Of a stretch of 64,000 nucleotides of DNA, positions 51,783-60,942 are shown piece by piece (positions within the stretch are counted from its first letter, which is position 1; every line of letters begins with the position of its first letter). Made by a program: the position numbers and the translations under genes. The notes under the pieces are model-generated. The model made no database searches and had not been told where the DNA came from. It saw only the letters and a program-made list of their open reading frames with translations. Origin of the DNA: Draconibacterium aestuarii (GTDB lineage Bacteria > Bacteroidota > Bacteroidia > Bacteroidales > Prolixibacteraceae); NCBI GenBank assembly GCA_026671195.1, contig JAPOHD010000062.1:1-64000 (forward strand), written 5' to 3'.

Positions 51783-51873
51783 CACGAGGAAGAGTTCCGA
51801 ATCGTTCGGGATTCTTTCTATTTTTTTTATATAGTATCAAACAACGATAACAGATTAATAAGGAGGATAAAAA

Positions 51874-52347
51874 ATGTCCGAAGTAACATATTTAACACAA
51901 GCAGGATTAGAGAAGCTCAAAAAAGAGTTGGAACATTTAAAAAATGTTGAGCGTCCTGCCATTTCGAAACAAATTGGTGAGGCAATTGAAAAAGGCGATA
52001 TCTCAGAGAATGCCGAGTATGATGCTGCTAAAGATGCACAAGGAATGCTTGAAGCAAAAATTGCTCTGTTGCAAGGGAAAGTAGCCAATGCGCGAATTCT
52101 GGACGAGTCAAAAATAGATACGTCTAAAGTTCAGATATTGAACAAGGTAACGATCAAGAACAAAAAGAATAATGCTACCATGCAGTACACTTTGGTTCCT
52201 GAAAGTGAAGCTGATTTAAAAGCGGGTAAACTGTCGATAAAAACCCCGATTGCCAAAGGTTTGCTTGGGAAAAAAGTTGGCGATGAGGTGGAAATAAAGG
52301 TACCTTCGGGTATTATTCCTTTTGAGATTGTTGAAATTTCAATCTAA
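51874..52347 (+). CDS. greA: Transcription elongation factor GreA
   Basis: Rescues stalled RNA polymerase by stimulating transcript cleavage, 157 aa. The N-terminal coiled-coil begins YLTQAGLEKLKKELEHLKNV. The tip acidic residues are in GDISENAEYDAAKDAQGMLE near residues 42-61 (the D-x-x-E-N-x-E-Y signature). The C-terminal FKBP-like domain has TPIAKGLLGKKVGDEVEIKV. The gene has its own promoter and an SD-like AAGGAGG 7 bases before the ATG. A HIT-family gene follows after 6 bases. Confidence 0.96.
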   Translation: MSEVTYLTQAGLEKLKKELEHLKNVERPAISKQIGEAIEKGDISENAEYDAAKDAQGMLEAKIALLQGKVANARILDESKIDTSKVQILNKVTIKNKKNNATMQYTLVPESEADLKAGKLSIKTPIAKGLLGKKVGDEVEIKVPSGIIPFEIVEISI

Positions 52348-52353
52348 ATCAAA

Positions 52354-52749
52354 ATGGCCAGTCTCTTTACGAAAATAGTAAATGGCGAAATTCCGGCTTA
52401 CAAAGTAGCCGAGGATGAAAATTATTTTGCCTTTCTCGACATTTTTCCGGTAGCCAAAGGTCATACCCTGGTTATTCCGAAAAAAGAAGTAGACTACCTT
52501 TTCGATTTAGATGATGAAACATATGCCGGATTGCAGTTGTTTGCTAAAAAAATTGCAAAAGGATTGAAAAAGGCGATTCCATGCGAGAAAGTTGGTGTTC
52601 TGGTTTTAGGACTTGAAGTACCACACGCACACATCCATCTGGTGCCCATGCAAAACGAAGGCGACTTGCTTAACTTTTCGGAGAAGAAGAAATTCACTCC
52701 CGAAGAATTTCAGGAAATAACAAAATTGATTTCAGATAATATTGAATAA
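52354..52749 (+). CDS. HIT-family nucleotide-binding protein
   Basis: A 131-aa HINT-type nucleotide hydrolase. SLFTKIVNGEIPAYKVAEDE is the N-terminal signature. DIFPVAKGHTLVIPKKEVDY forms the nucleotide pocket, and the histidine triad is in LEVPHAHIHLVPMQ near residues 88-101 (H-x-H-x-H). It likely hydrolyses AMP-conjugates such as aminoacyl-AMP. It shares the greA transcript and is followed by a hairpin terminator. Confidence 0.93.
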   Translation: MASLFTKIVNGEIPAYKVAEDENYFAFLDIFPVAKGHTLVIPKKEVDYLFDLDDETYAGLQLFAKKIAKGLKKAIPCEKVGVLVLGLEVPHAHIHLVPMQNEGDLLNFSEKKKFTPEEFQEITKLISDNIE

Positions 52750-52750
52750 G

Positions 52751-52776
52751 AGCTCGGTATAATCCGGGCTTTTTTT
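52751..52776 (+). terminator. Terminator of the greA operon
   Basis: AGCTCGG and CCGGGCT form a 7-bp stem (one G-U pair) with a 6-base loop, followed by seven T residues. Confidence 0.8.
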
Positions 52777-52865
52777 CGTCCTTTATTCTACCATTTTTTA
52801 TCAACATATCCCTGTATTAGAGCCCAAAATCAGTACCTTTAAGAACTTTTTTTAGCAAGTTTTTT

Positions 52866-55800
52866 ATGGTTCCTTTTACTCATTTACACGTACATTCACA
52901 ATATTCGATTCTCGATGGTGCCGCAAGTATTGGCGCTCTGGTTAATAAGGCCAAGTCGGACAATATGAGCACTTTGGCACTAACCGATCACGGTGCCATG
53001 TTTGGTATTAAAGAGTTTCATGCGGCCTGCAAAAAGGCAGAAATTAAACCCATTCTCGGCTGCGAAACTTATGTGGCAGCTCGTTCAATTAACGACAAAA
53101 GGGACAAAATCGACCGCTCGGGACATCACCTTATTCTTTTGGCAAAAAATAAGGTTGGGTACCGAAACCTGATAAAGCTGATTTCGGTGGCATCAACCGA
53201 CGGATTTTATTACAAACCACGTATCGATAAAGCGCTGCTTGAAAAATATCATGAAGGGTTGGTGGCGTCATCGGCTTGTTTGGGGGGAGAAATTCCGCAG
53301 CATATCATGAACAACGACATGAAAGCTGCTGAAGAAGCAATTTTGTGGTACAAAAAACTGTTCGGCGACGATTATTATTTGGAATTAATGCGTCATCCGG
53401 CCGAAGCTCAACAACAGAGAGAGGATGTTTACGATTGGCAGGTAAAAGTAAATAAGGTGCTTGTTCCTTTGGCGAAAAAAATGGGTGTAAAATTAATTGC
53501 AACCAATGATATTCATTTTACCAATGCCGAAGATGCCGATGCACACGACTTGCTTATATGTTTAAATACCGGGAAAGATTTTGATGATCCAAACCGGATG
53601 CGTTACACCAAACAAGAGTGGTTTAAAACGCAGGCCGAAATGAATGAGCTGTTTTCCGATCTTCCGGAAGCACTGCAGAATACAACTGAAATAGCCAGCA
53701 AGATTGAGTCTTTTGAACTTGATTCGGCACCTATTATGCCGGTTTTTCCAATCCCAAAAGAGATAGGAACCGAAGATGAATTTCGGAAAAAATATTCGGA
53801 GGAAGATTTGAGGGAAGAGTTTGGCAGCGATGCTTTTGATCGTTTGGGAGGATATGAAAAAGTGGTAAGGGTAAAACTCGAATCTGCTTTTTTGGAACAC
53901 CTTACGTTTGAAGGAGCCATAGAACGCTACGGTGAACCGCTCGAAAAACATGTGGTTGAGCGTTTGGAATTTGAGCTCAATACGATTAAGGTAATGGGAT
54001 ATCCCGGGTACTTTCTTATCACCCAGGATTTTATCAACTGGGCCAAAGAAAATGGTGTTATTGTTGGCCCAGGCCGTGGATCGGCAGCAGGAGCTGCAGT
54101 TGCCTATTGTTCCGGAATTACCAATATCGATCCCATTAAATACGATTTGCTGTTCGAGCGTTTTTTAAATCCCGATCGTATTTCACTTCCCGATGTGGAT
54201 ATTGATTTTGATGATGACGGTCGCCAGGCGGTTTTGGATTACGTAACCGATAAATACGGGCAGGACAAAGTAGCTCATATTTGTACCTTCGGTACCATGG
54301 CCACCAAATCGTCGATTCGGGATGTGGCGCGGGTTTTAAAATTACCGCTTCCCGAAGCTGACCGTCTTGCCAAACTGGTTCCCGATGCCCCCAAAATGAG
54401 CTTCAAAAAAGCATTTGCAGAAAGTCCGGAATTGAAACAGGAGAAAGAATCTCCGGTTGAATTGGTGGCGCAAACCATGAAATTTGCCGAATCTCTGGAA
54501 GGTTCAGTGCGGCAAACAGGTGTACATGCTTGTGGTGTTATTATCGGTCGCGACCCACTTTCTGATCATATTCCTTTAATGCCAACAAAGGAGGAGAAAC
54601 TTTACACGACTCAATATGATGGTCGTTTTGTGGAGGACATTGGTCTGTTAAAAATGGACTTCCTGGGGTTAAAAACGCTTTCGATTATAAAAGAATGTCT
54701 TGAAAATATAAGGCTTTCGAAAGGAATAAGAATCGACATCAACAAAATCCCACTTGAGGATGAGAAAACCTTCGAACTTTTCAGTCATGGCGAAACTACA
54801 GCAATCTTCCAGTTTGAATCGGATGGAATGAAAAAGCATCTTCGCGATCTGAAACCTAACCGTTTTGAGGATTTGGTTGCGATGAACGCCTTGTATCGTC
54901 CGGGGCCTATGGAATACATTCCCGATTACATTGCCCGTAAACATGGCCGTCAAAAAGTAGATTACGATGTACCTATGATGGAAAAGTATCTGAATGACAC
55001 TTACGGTATTACGGTGTTTCAGGAGCAAGTGATGTTACTTTCGCGGCTGCTTGCAGGCTTTACACGGGGTGACTCCGACACACTTCGTAAGGCAATGGGT
55101 AAAAAAATTATGGCGGTAATGAATAAATTGAAAGTTAAGTTTGTGGATGGTTGTAAAGCCAACTTTCAATTTGTTGATGAATGTAAAAATAAAGGGAAAC
55201 AACCCGAAGAGGTAATAGAGAAAATCTGGAAAGACTGGGAGGCATTTGCTTCGTACGCATTTAATAAATCACATTCGGTTTGTTATGCTTACATTGCTTA
55301 TCAAACGGGGTATTTGAAGGCGCACTTCCCGGCAGAGTTTATGGCTGCCAACCTTAGCCGAAACCTTAGTAATATTGTTGATATCACCAAATTGATGACC
55401 GAGTGTAAGCGCATGAAGTTAAATGTCTTAGGGCCAGATATTAACGAAAGTTTTATCAAGTTTACGGCCAATAAAATTGGAGATATTCGTTTCGGAATGG
55501 GTGCAATTAAAGGCGTTGGTTCAGCCGCCGTTCAGAATATTATTGATGTTCGCGAGGAACACGGGGAATATAAAACGGTTTACGATTTGGTAGAAAATGT
55601 GAACCTGCAATCGGTAAATAAAAAGAACCTTGAAGCGCTGGCAATGGCGGGTGCTTTTGATAACCTCGAAGGAACCAATCGTAGTTGTTTTTTTGCCGGC
55701 GACGATGAAAATGATAGTACTACTTTTATCGAGAAATTAATACGCTATGGCAACCGTCTTCAGATGGAAGCCCAAAGTGCGCAGCAAAGTTTATTTGGTG

Positions 55801-56510
55801 GAATGGGTAGTGCACAGGATATTCAAAAACCACCTATCCCGAAAGTGGAAGAATGGGCAAAACTGGTTCTTCTCGAAAAAGAAAAGAACCTGATTGGAAT
55901 TTATCTGACAGCCCATCCACTCGATGACTACGCCCTTGAAATCAATAACTTCTGTTCGAGAGATGTGGCATTAAAAGATTTGAATAATGACATAGAACAG
56001 TACAAAGACAAAGATTTTACCTTTGGCGGAATGGTTACGGCAGCCCGGGAGGGAACTTCAAAAAATGGAAATCCGTATGCTACATTAACACTTTCTGATT
56101 ACACCGATTCGAAAGAATTTTTCTTTTTTGGGAAAGACTATGTAAACTTTAGCAAATACTGTAAACCCAATCTTTTTCTTATGGTTAGAGGGGCTGTAAA
56201 ATCGAGATTTAACAGCGATTTTTACGAATTTAAAGTGTCGGGTATTGAGTTGCTTTCCGAAGTGCGTGAAAGTTATGTGAAGAGCATAACTATTAATCTG
56301 CCTTTGCTTACAATTACCGAAAGTATGGTAAAAACCATTGAAAATCTGGTGGCTGAGCACAAAGGGAAAACTCTCTTGAATTTTAATGTTTACGACCCCG
56401 AGAACAATATGTTTATTAAAATGTTTTCAAGAACAGCAAGGGTAAATCCCTCAGACAAGTTTCTTCGCTTTTTTGATGGACGAGCCGATATTAGTTATAG
56501 AATTAATTAG
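52866..56510 (+). CDS. dnaE: DNA polymerase III alpha subunit
   Basis: Replicative DNA polymerase, 1214 aa. The PHP domain opens the chain (THLHVHSQYSILDGAASI, residues ~5-22). The palm has GPGRGSAAGAAVAYCSGITN near residues 399-418 and the catalytic aspartates in SLPDVDIDFDDDGRQAV near residues 441-457. RQTGVHACGVIIGRDPL and NALYRPGPMEYIPDYIARKH follow. The C-terminal region has a helix-hairpin-helix (GMGAIKGVGSAAVQNII) and an OB-fold near residues 1040-1130. Length and order are those of DnaE1. trxA follows after 49 bases. Confidence 0.97.
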   Translation: MVPFTHLHVHSQYSILDGAASIGALVNKAKSDNMSTLALTDHGAMFGIKEFHAACKKAEIKPILGCETYVAARSINDKRDKIDRSGHHLILLAKNKVGYRNLIKLISVASTDGFYYKPRIDKALLEKYHEGLVASSACLGGEIPQHIMNNDMKAAEEAILWYKKLFGDDYYLELMRHPAEAQQQREDVYDWQVKVNKVLVPLAKKMGVKLIATNDIHFTNAEDADAHDLLICLNTGKDFDDPNRMRYTKQEWFKTQAEMNELFSDLPEALQNTTEIASKIESFELDSAPIMPVFPIPKEIGTEDEFRKKYSEEDLREEFGSDAFDRLGGYEKVVRVKLESAFLEHLTFEGAIERYGEPLEKHVVERLEFELNTIKVMGYPGYFLITQDFINWAKENGVIVGPGRGSAAGAAVAYCSGITNIDPIKYDLLFERFLNPDRISLPDVDIDFDDDGRQAVLDYVTDKYGQDKVAHICTFGTMATKSSIRDVARVLKLPLPEADRLAKLVPDAPKMSFKKAFAESPELKQEKESPVELVAQTMKFAESLEGSVRQTGVHACGVIIGRDPLSDHIPLMPTKEEKLYTTQYDGRFVEDIGLLKMDFLGLKTLSIIKECLENIRLSKGIRIDINKIPLEDEKTFELFSHGETTAIFQFESDGMKKHLRDLKPNRFEDLVAMNALYRPGPMEYIPDYIARKHGRQKVDYDVPMMEKYLNDTYGITVFQEQVMLLSRLLAGFTRGDSDTLRKAMGKKIMAVMNKLKVKFVDGCKANFQFVDECKNKGKQPEEVIEKIWKDWEAFASYAFNKSHSVCYAYIAYQTGYLKAHFPAEFMAANLSRNLSNIVDITKLMTECKRMKLNVLGPDINESFIKFTANKIGDIRFGMGAIKGVGSAAVQNIIDVREEHGEYKTVYDLVENVNLQSVNKKNLEALAMAGAFDNLEGTNRSCFFAGDDENDSTTFIEKLIRYGNRLQMEAQSAQQSLFGGMGSAQDIQKPPIPKVEEWAKLVLLEKEKNLIGIYLTAHPLDDYALEINNFCSRDVALKDLNNDIEQYKDKDFTFGGMVTAAREGTSKNGNPYATLTLSDYTDSKEFFFFGKDYVNFSKYCKPNLFLMVRGAVKSRFNSDFYEFKVSGIELLSEVRESYVKSITINLPLLTITESMVKTIENLVAEHKGKTLLNFNVYDPENNMFIKMFSRTARVNPSDKFLRFFDGRADISYRIN

Positions 56511-56559
56511 CTAGTTTTGTAAACCAGATAAGAACAACAATTTTAAAAAATTATAAGTT

Positions 56560-56877
56560 ATGGCTTTAGAAATTACAGATGCCAATTTCGAAGAATTGGT
56601 GATGAACTCAGACAAACCCGTTATGTTGGACTTTTGGGCAGTTTGGTGTGGCCCATGTCGTATGATTGCTCCTATTGTTGAGGAAATGTCGACTGAATAC
56701 GAAGGCAAAGCAGTTATTGGTAAAGTTGATGTTGACAACAACCAGGAAATTGCGATGAAGTACGGAATCAGAAATATTCCTACCGTATTATTTGTTAAAG
56801 GTGGCGAAATAGTAGATAAACAAGTTGGAGCAGCTCCAAAACAAGCATTTACTGCCAAATTAGACGCTCTTCTTTAA
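56560..56877 (+). CDS. trxA: Thioredoxin
   Basis: A 105-aa cytoplasmic thioredoxin. The active site is WAVWCGPCRM near residues 28-37, with Asp in VMLDFWA and the cis-Pro in RNIPTVLFVKGGEIVDKQVG. It is full length with no signal peptide. A palindromic element that may act as a terminator follows immediately. Confidence 0.96.
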   Translation: MALEITDANFEELVMNSDKPVMLDFWAVWCGPCRMIAPIVEEMSTEYEGKAVIGKVDVDNNQEIAMKYGIRNIPTVLFVKGGEIVDKQVGAAPKQAFTAKLDALL

Positions 56878-56888
56878 TACATCAATAG

Positions 56889-56965
56889 CTGTCATTTCGA
56901 TGAGGAAGGGGAGAAAGCTCCTGTTTATAACTGGTTTTCCGGTTATTCTTCTCGCGAAATGACAG
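56889..56965. repeat. REP-like palindromic element
   Basis: CTGTCATTTCG (56889-56899) and CGAAATGACAG (56955-56965) form a perfect 11-bp outer stem. GAGGAAGGGGAGAAAGCTCC lies inside, with the pairing TTCTTCTCG before the right arm. The TGTCATTTCGA outer arm with an internal GAGAAA block resembles a palindromic repeat I associate with Flavobacteriia and other Bacteroidota. It separates trxA from the DUF58 gene. Confidence 0.6.
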
Positions 56966-56982
56966 TTCTTTTTTACTGCATT

Positions 56983-57912
56983 TTGAAGAATATTTTCGAC
57001 ATAGAAGAATTTCATCAGTTTGATAATCTCGGGCTTGTGGCACACGAGGTGGTTGAAGGTTTTATTACTGGCTTGCATCGTAGCCCGTTTCATGGGTTTT
57101 CGGTAGAATTTGCAGAGCATCGTTTGTATAACCAGGGTGAATCGACGAAACACATCGACTGGAAATTGTTTGCCCGCACCGACAAACTGTTTGTGAAACA
57201 GTACGAAGAAGAAACCAATCTTCGTTGTCAGCTGGTAATCGATACTTCTTCATCTATGCTTTTCCCGTATTCAAAAGGGAAAAAACACCTTCAAAATAAA
57301 CTTGCTTTTTCGGTTTACACTGCGGCTGCTTTAATTTATTTAATGCGGAAACAGCGCGATGCTGTTGGTTTAACGCTTTTTTCCGATGAAATAGAATTTC
57401 ACACCGATCCACGCATCTCATCAGTGAATGCAGAGATTATGTACGGCGAACTTTCAAAATTAATTCAGCCCGAAAATGCCAGCTTGCGCAAAACCACAAA
57501 CACAACCCAGGTACTTCATCAAATTGCTGAGAATATTCACAAACGCTCGTTGGTGATTATTTTTAGCGATATGTTAGATGGCTCTAAAACCGATGAGCTT
57601 TTTTCCGCTCTTCAACACCTCCGATACAATAAACACGAGGTTATTCTTTTTCATGTTACCGACCATGCCTTAGAGCGTGAATTCGATTTTAATAATCAGC
57701 CGCATAAATTTGTTGATTTAGAAAGTGGGCAGGTGGTAAAGTTTAATCCCTGGGAAGTGAAAAAGCACTACGTTTCAACAGTTAAAAATTATTTTGAAGA
57801 CCTGAAAGTGAAATGCGGTCAGTATCAGATTGATTTAGCTGAAGCCGACATCAACAAAGATTTCAAACAAGTTTTATTCTCCTATCTGGTAAAGCGCAGA
57901 AAGTTATACTAA
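56983..57912 (+). CDS. DUF58 domain protein
   Basis: A 309-aa cytoplasmic protein from TTG at 56983 (MKNIFDIEEFHQFDNLGLVA). The ATG at 56959 lies inside the right arm of a palindromic element and adds only MTVLFYCI, so I reject it. The DUF58 core is present: GESTKHIDWKLFARTDKLFV near residues 55-74, followed by a von Willebrand factor A-like domain with the MIDAS motif DTSSSM and a later FSDMLDG. Such proteins usually partner MoxR-type ATPases; none is adjacent here. Its stop overlaps the convergent exporter gene by 4 bases. Confidence 0.85.
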   Translation: MKNIFDIEEFHQFDNLGLVAHEVVEGFITGLHRSPFHGFSVEFAEHRLYNQGESTKHIDWKLFARTDKLFVKQYEEETNLRCQLVIDTSSSMLFPYSKGKKHLQNKLAFSVYTAAALIYLMRKQRDAVGLTLFSDEIEFHTDPRISSVNAEIMYGELSKLIQPENASLRKTTNTTQVLHQIAENIHKRSLVIIFSDMLDGSKTDELFSALQHLRYNKHEVILFHVTDHALEREFDFNNQPHKFVDLESGQVVKFNPWEVKKHYVSTVKNYFEDLKVKCGQYQIDLAEADINKDFKQVLFSYLVKRRKLY

Positions 57913-58397
57913 TTGCCGCTTTTCACTGATTTTTTAATGGATTCTTTCCGTGTAATCAGCATGGGCATTGATACTCCAATGGCAAGTGAAATGAGTACGA
58001 AAATCATTTTTGCCCCGTTGTTTACTGTGTCGATCAATGTTTGTATGTAAATGTCAGTATCCTCAAGATCAATCAGTGCAATCAACCCCAGCATCATTCG
58101 GTAAGCAAATGCTCCGGGAACCATTGGAATTACTCCAGGAATAGAAAAAACAAGCGGAGGACTTTTCTTCATATGAGCCATTTGTATGCTAATTATCCCG
58201 ATGATTGTAGCCCCAATAAATGATGCAAAAACAATTTCAACACCCAAAAACATAGAACCAAATTTTATTAATCCACCAATTGCTCCCAAAGCACCAATGG
58301 GGAAAAGTGTGCGTATGGGGACATTAAAAAGAATGGCAAATCCTACGGCTGCAATTCCCGACCAAAAGGCTTTTATAAGTATTCCGAGTAAAATCAT
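57909..58397 (-). CDS. Threonine/serine exporter, small subunit (ThrE_2 type)
   Basis: A 162-aa inner-membrane protein with about five helices. FSIPGVIPMVPGAFAYRMML near residues 82-101 is the conserved P-G-A-x-x-Y block of the ThrE C-terminal (DUF3815) half. The N-terminal half of the transporter is the separate gene just upstream (one base between stop and start). Together they make a two-gene ThrE-like exporter, as in many bacteria. The substrate could be threonine, serine or other small metabolites. Confidence 0.88.
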   Translation of the reverse strand: MILLGILIKAFWSGIAAVGFAILFNVPIRTLFPIGALGAIGGLIKFGSMFLGVEIVFASFIGATIIGIISIQMAHMKKSPPLVFSIPGVIPMVPGAFAYRMMLGLIALIDLEDTDIYIQTLIDTVNNGAKMIFVLISLAIGVSMPMLITRKESIKKSVKSGN

Positions 58398-58398
58398 G

Positions 58399-59172
58399 TC
58401 AGAAATTTAAAATCATTTTAGATGTAAAAAGGCCTAATGCTATGGCAAATGCTATTATCAATCCGTTAATGGCACGAACAATTCCATTCTGAATATTTCC
58501 GTCAAACATGTCTGTTACAGAATTAATAAGCGGTATTCCGGGCACAAGAAAAAGAACGGATGTGGCCACCGCCTTGTCTGGTTCGGCGCCAATTGCAAAT
58601 TTTTCGGATAAGCCTGCAATAAACGATGCTACCAGAGCCGCAAAAAACACACTTAAATAAGGATTGAATTTTCTACGTACGGCTTCTTGTCTGGTAAAAA
58701 GTCCAATGACAGTGGCAATAAAAGCCACTCCCATATTTATTACATCTCCTCCAAAAAGATTGCAAAATCCTGCTCCGGCTGCACCTACCATTACCAGAAG
58801 TATCCATCGCGGATAATGTGGTAATGATTTTAACCGTTGTAGTTCAGTATTGATTTTTTCAACAGGCCAGTTTTGTTCTTTAACATTCCAGCTTAAATGG
58901 CTGATTCCGCTTACCATTTTAAAATTGGGGTGAAGCGGTGAAATTCGTTTCATCCGGCTAAAAAAATACTCCTGGTCCGTTTCGATGATGGTAAGCATTA
59001 AAGCTCTTTGGGTTATGAGCAATTCAATTCTATATCCCAGACTATTCGCAATTCGTTTCATAGTTATACGGGTGCGGTGCGTGCTTGCCCCCGAACTCAT
59101 TAATAATGCCCCAATTTCCAGAAGTGTATTTCCAACCGATTGTGCATTTGTAATTGAATCTTTCATTTTCAA
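58399..59172 (-). CDS. Threonine/serine exporter, large subunit (ThrE_1 type)
   Basis: A 257-aa protein matching the ThrE N-terminal half (DUF1212). Cytoplasmic residues 1-~110 contain GALLMSSGASTHRTRITMKR near residues 21-40. About five membrane helices follow, with VMVGAAGAGFCNLFGGDVIN near residues 126-145 and FLVPGIPLINSVTDMFDGNI near residues 207-226. It pairs with the small-subunit gene directly downstream. A minus-strand -7 element (TACTTTTG) is at 59201-59208. Confidence 0.9.
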   Translation of the reverse strand: MKMKDSITNAQSVGNTLLEIGALLMSSGASTHRTRITMKRIANSLGYRIELLITQRALMLTIIETDQEYFFSRMKRISPLHPNFKMVSGISHLSWNVKEQNWPVEKINTELQRLKSLPHYPRWILLVMVGAAGAGFCNLFGGDVINMGVAFIATVIGLFTRQEAVRRKFNPYLSVFFAALVASFIAGLSEKFAIGAEPDKAVATSVLFLVPGIPLINSVTDMFDGNIQNGIVRAINGLIIAFAIALGLFTSKMILNF

Positions 59173-59200
59173 TAATTCAAATATTTATTGAATACGCGTG

Positions 59201-59208
59201 CAAAAGTA
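59201..59208 (-). promoter_or_regulatory. -7 element of the ThrE operon
   Basis: CAAAAGTA on the plus strand reads TACTTTTG on the minus strand, 29 bases before the large-subunit ATG. Confidence 0.45.
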
Positions 59209-59337
59209 GTGTATTCGATACTCTTTTCCTTGAATTATACCGAAGCAGGACAGTAATGTAATGTTCTGTAAACAAATGTGTTTTTAATCTCATTCAAATT
59301 CCTTAAATTTAAATGATTATCAATTAAATCCCCGTTT

Positions 59338-60876
59338 ATGTTAGTTAAAACCTTCGGAAGTGCTGTTTTTGGAATCGATGCAACTACCATTACCATTGAA
59401 GTTGATGTTACCACCGGAATTAAATTCTTATTGGTTGGTTTGCCCGACAGCGCGGTTAAAGAGAGTCAGCAACGAATTGAGTCGGCCCTGCGTTTAAACG
59501 GATACAAATGGCCAAAGAAAAAGATTATCATAAACATGGCTCCTGCCGATATCCGAAAAGAAGGATCGGCGTATGATTTGCCATTGGCAGCAGCGGTTTT
59601 GGCAGCTTCAAATCAAATTGATTCATCAGTACTTTCAAAATATATATTAATGGGCGAACTTTCGCTTGATGGTACCTTGCAACCGATTAAAGGTGTTTTG
59701 CCCATTGCCATAAATGCCCGAAAAGAGGGCTTCGAAGGTTTTATTCTTCCGAAACAAAATGCACGCGAAGCAGCAGTGGTAGATACATTAAAGGTTTATG
59801 GCGCAGAAAACATAAGCGAGGTGATTCATTTCCTGAATGGAGAAGAAAACCTGACTCCAACTATTATAGATACCCGAGCCGAGTTTTATGCACAGGTAAA
59901 CAATAATCCACTCGATTTTTCGGATGTAAAAGGACAGGAAAATGTGAAACGCGCCCTGGAAATTGCCGCTGCCGGAAGTCATAATATCATTTTGGTTGGT
60001 CCACCCGGTTCCGGGAAAACCATGTTGGCGAAACGAATTCCAACGGTGCTTCCACCCTTTTCGTTAAAGGAAGCTCTGGAAACCACCAAAATTCATTCGG
60101 TAGTTGGAAAAATTGACAAAGAAACTTCGTTGATGACACGCCGCCCCTTTCGTAGTCCGCACCATACTATTTCCGATGTGGCTTTGGTCGGCGGCGGAAA
60201 TTATCCGCAACCGGGAGAAATTTCGCTCGCGCACAATGGCGTACTTTTTCTAGATGAATTACCGGAATTTAAAAGAACGGTTTTGGAAGTGATGCGGCAA
60301 CCCCTGGAAGATCGGAATATTACCATATCGAGGGCAAAATTTTCGGTGGAATACCCGGCCAGTTTTATGTTGGTGGCATCAATGAATCCATGTCCTTGCG
60401 GCTATTACAACCATCCTACAAAAGAGTGTGTCTGTGCTCCGGGTGTAGTGCAAAAATACCTCAATAAAATCTCAGGGCCTCTGCTCGATCGTATTGATAT
60501 TCACCTCGAGGTCGTTCCTGTTCCATTCAAAAAACTTTCAGAAATGGAGTCGTCTGAAAATAGTGAAGCTGTTCGTTTAAGGGTTTTGCAGGCACGTAAA
60601 ATTCAGGAAGAACGATTTGAGGAGAACAAAGGAGTGTATGCCAACGCACAAATGAGTTCGAAGTTAATTCGCGAGCATGTTATTTTAGATGACGAAAGCC
60701 ACGAATTAATTAAGAATGCAATGGATCGACTGGGACTTTCAGCCCGGGCCTACGATCGTATTTTAAAAGTAGCCCGAACAATTGCCGATTTGGAAGGAGT
60801 GGAGAGTGTGCAAGCCGATCATTTATCCGAAGCAATCCATTACCGAAGTTTGGATCGCGAGAATTGGGGAGGGTGA
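59338..60876 (+). CDS. comM: YifB/ComM-family Mg-chelatase-like AAA+ ATPase
   Basis: A 512-aa protein of the YifB/ComM family; ComM is a branch-migration helicase used in natural transformation. The N-terminal Lon-like domain has GLPDSAVKESQQRIESALRL near residues 34-53. AAA+ core: NIILVGPPGSGKTMLAKRIP (Walker A) near residues 216-235, RPFRSPHHTISDVALVGGG, and GEISLAHNGVLFLDELPEF (Walker B) near residues 296-314. PCPCGYYNHPTKECVC supplies the family cysteines. The C-terminal Mg-chelatase lid follows. This is full length. No competence genes are nearby. Confidence 0.93.
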   Translation: MLVKTFGSAVFGIDATTITIEVDVTTGIKFLLVGLPDSAVKESQQRIESALRLNGYKWPKKKIIINMAPADIRKEGSAYDLPLAAAVLAASNQIDSSVLSKYILMGELSLDGTLQPIKGVLPIAINARKEGFEGFILPKQNAREAAVVDTLKVYGAENISEVIHFLNGEENLTPTIIDTRAEFYAQVNNNPLDFSDVKGQENVKRALEIAAAGSHNIILVGPPGSGKTMLAKRIPTVLPPFSLKEALETTKIHSVVGKIDKETSLMTRRPFRSPHHTISDVALVGGGNYPQPGEISLAHNGVLFLDELPEFKRTVLEVMRQPLEDRNITISRAKFSVEYPASFMLVASMNPCPCGYYNHPTKECVCAPGVVQKYLNKISGPLLDRIDIHLEVVPVPFKKLSEMESSENSEAVRLRVLQARKIQEERFEENKGVYANAQMSSKLIREHVILDDESHELIKNAMDRLGLSARAYDRILKVARTIADLEGVESVQADHLSEAIHYRSLDRENWGG

Positions 60877-60942
60877 AGAAAGTGATCAGTCTCAGTTTCA
60901 GTTAGCAGTTTTACGAAAAAATCATAACTAAATTAACTAACT

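Noticed and set aside
57909..59172. Frameshifted ThrE exporter
   Set aside because: The split into ThrE_1 and ThrE_2 genes one base apart is a normal two-gene form; both halves have proper starts and stops.
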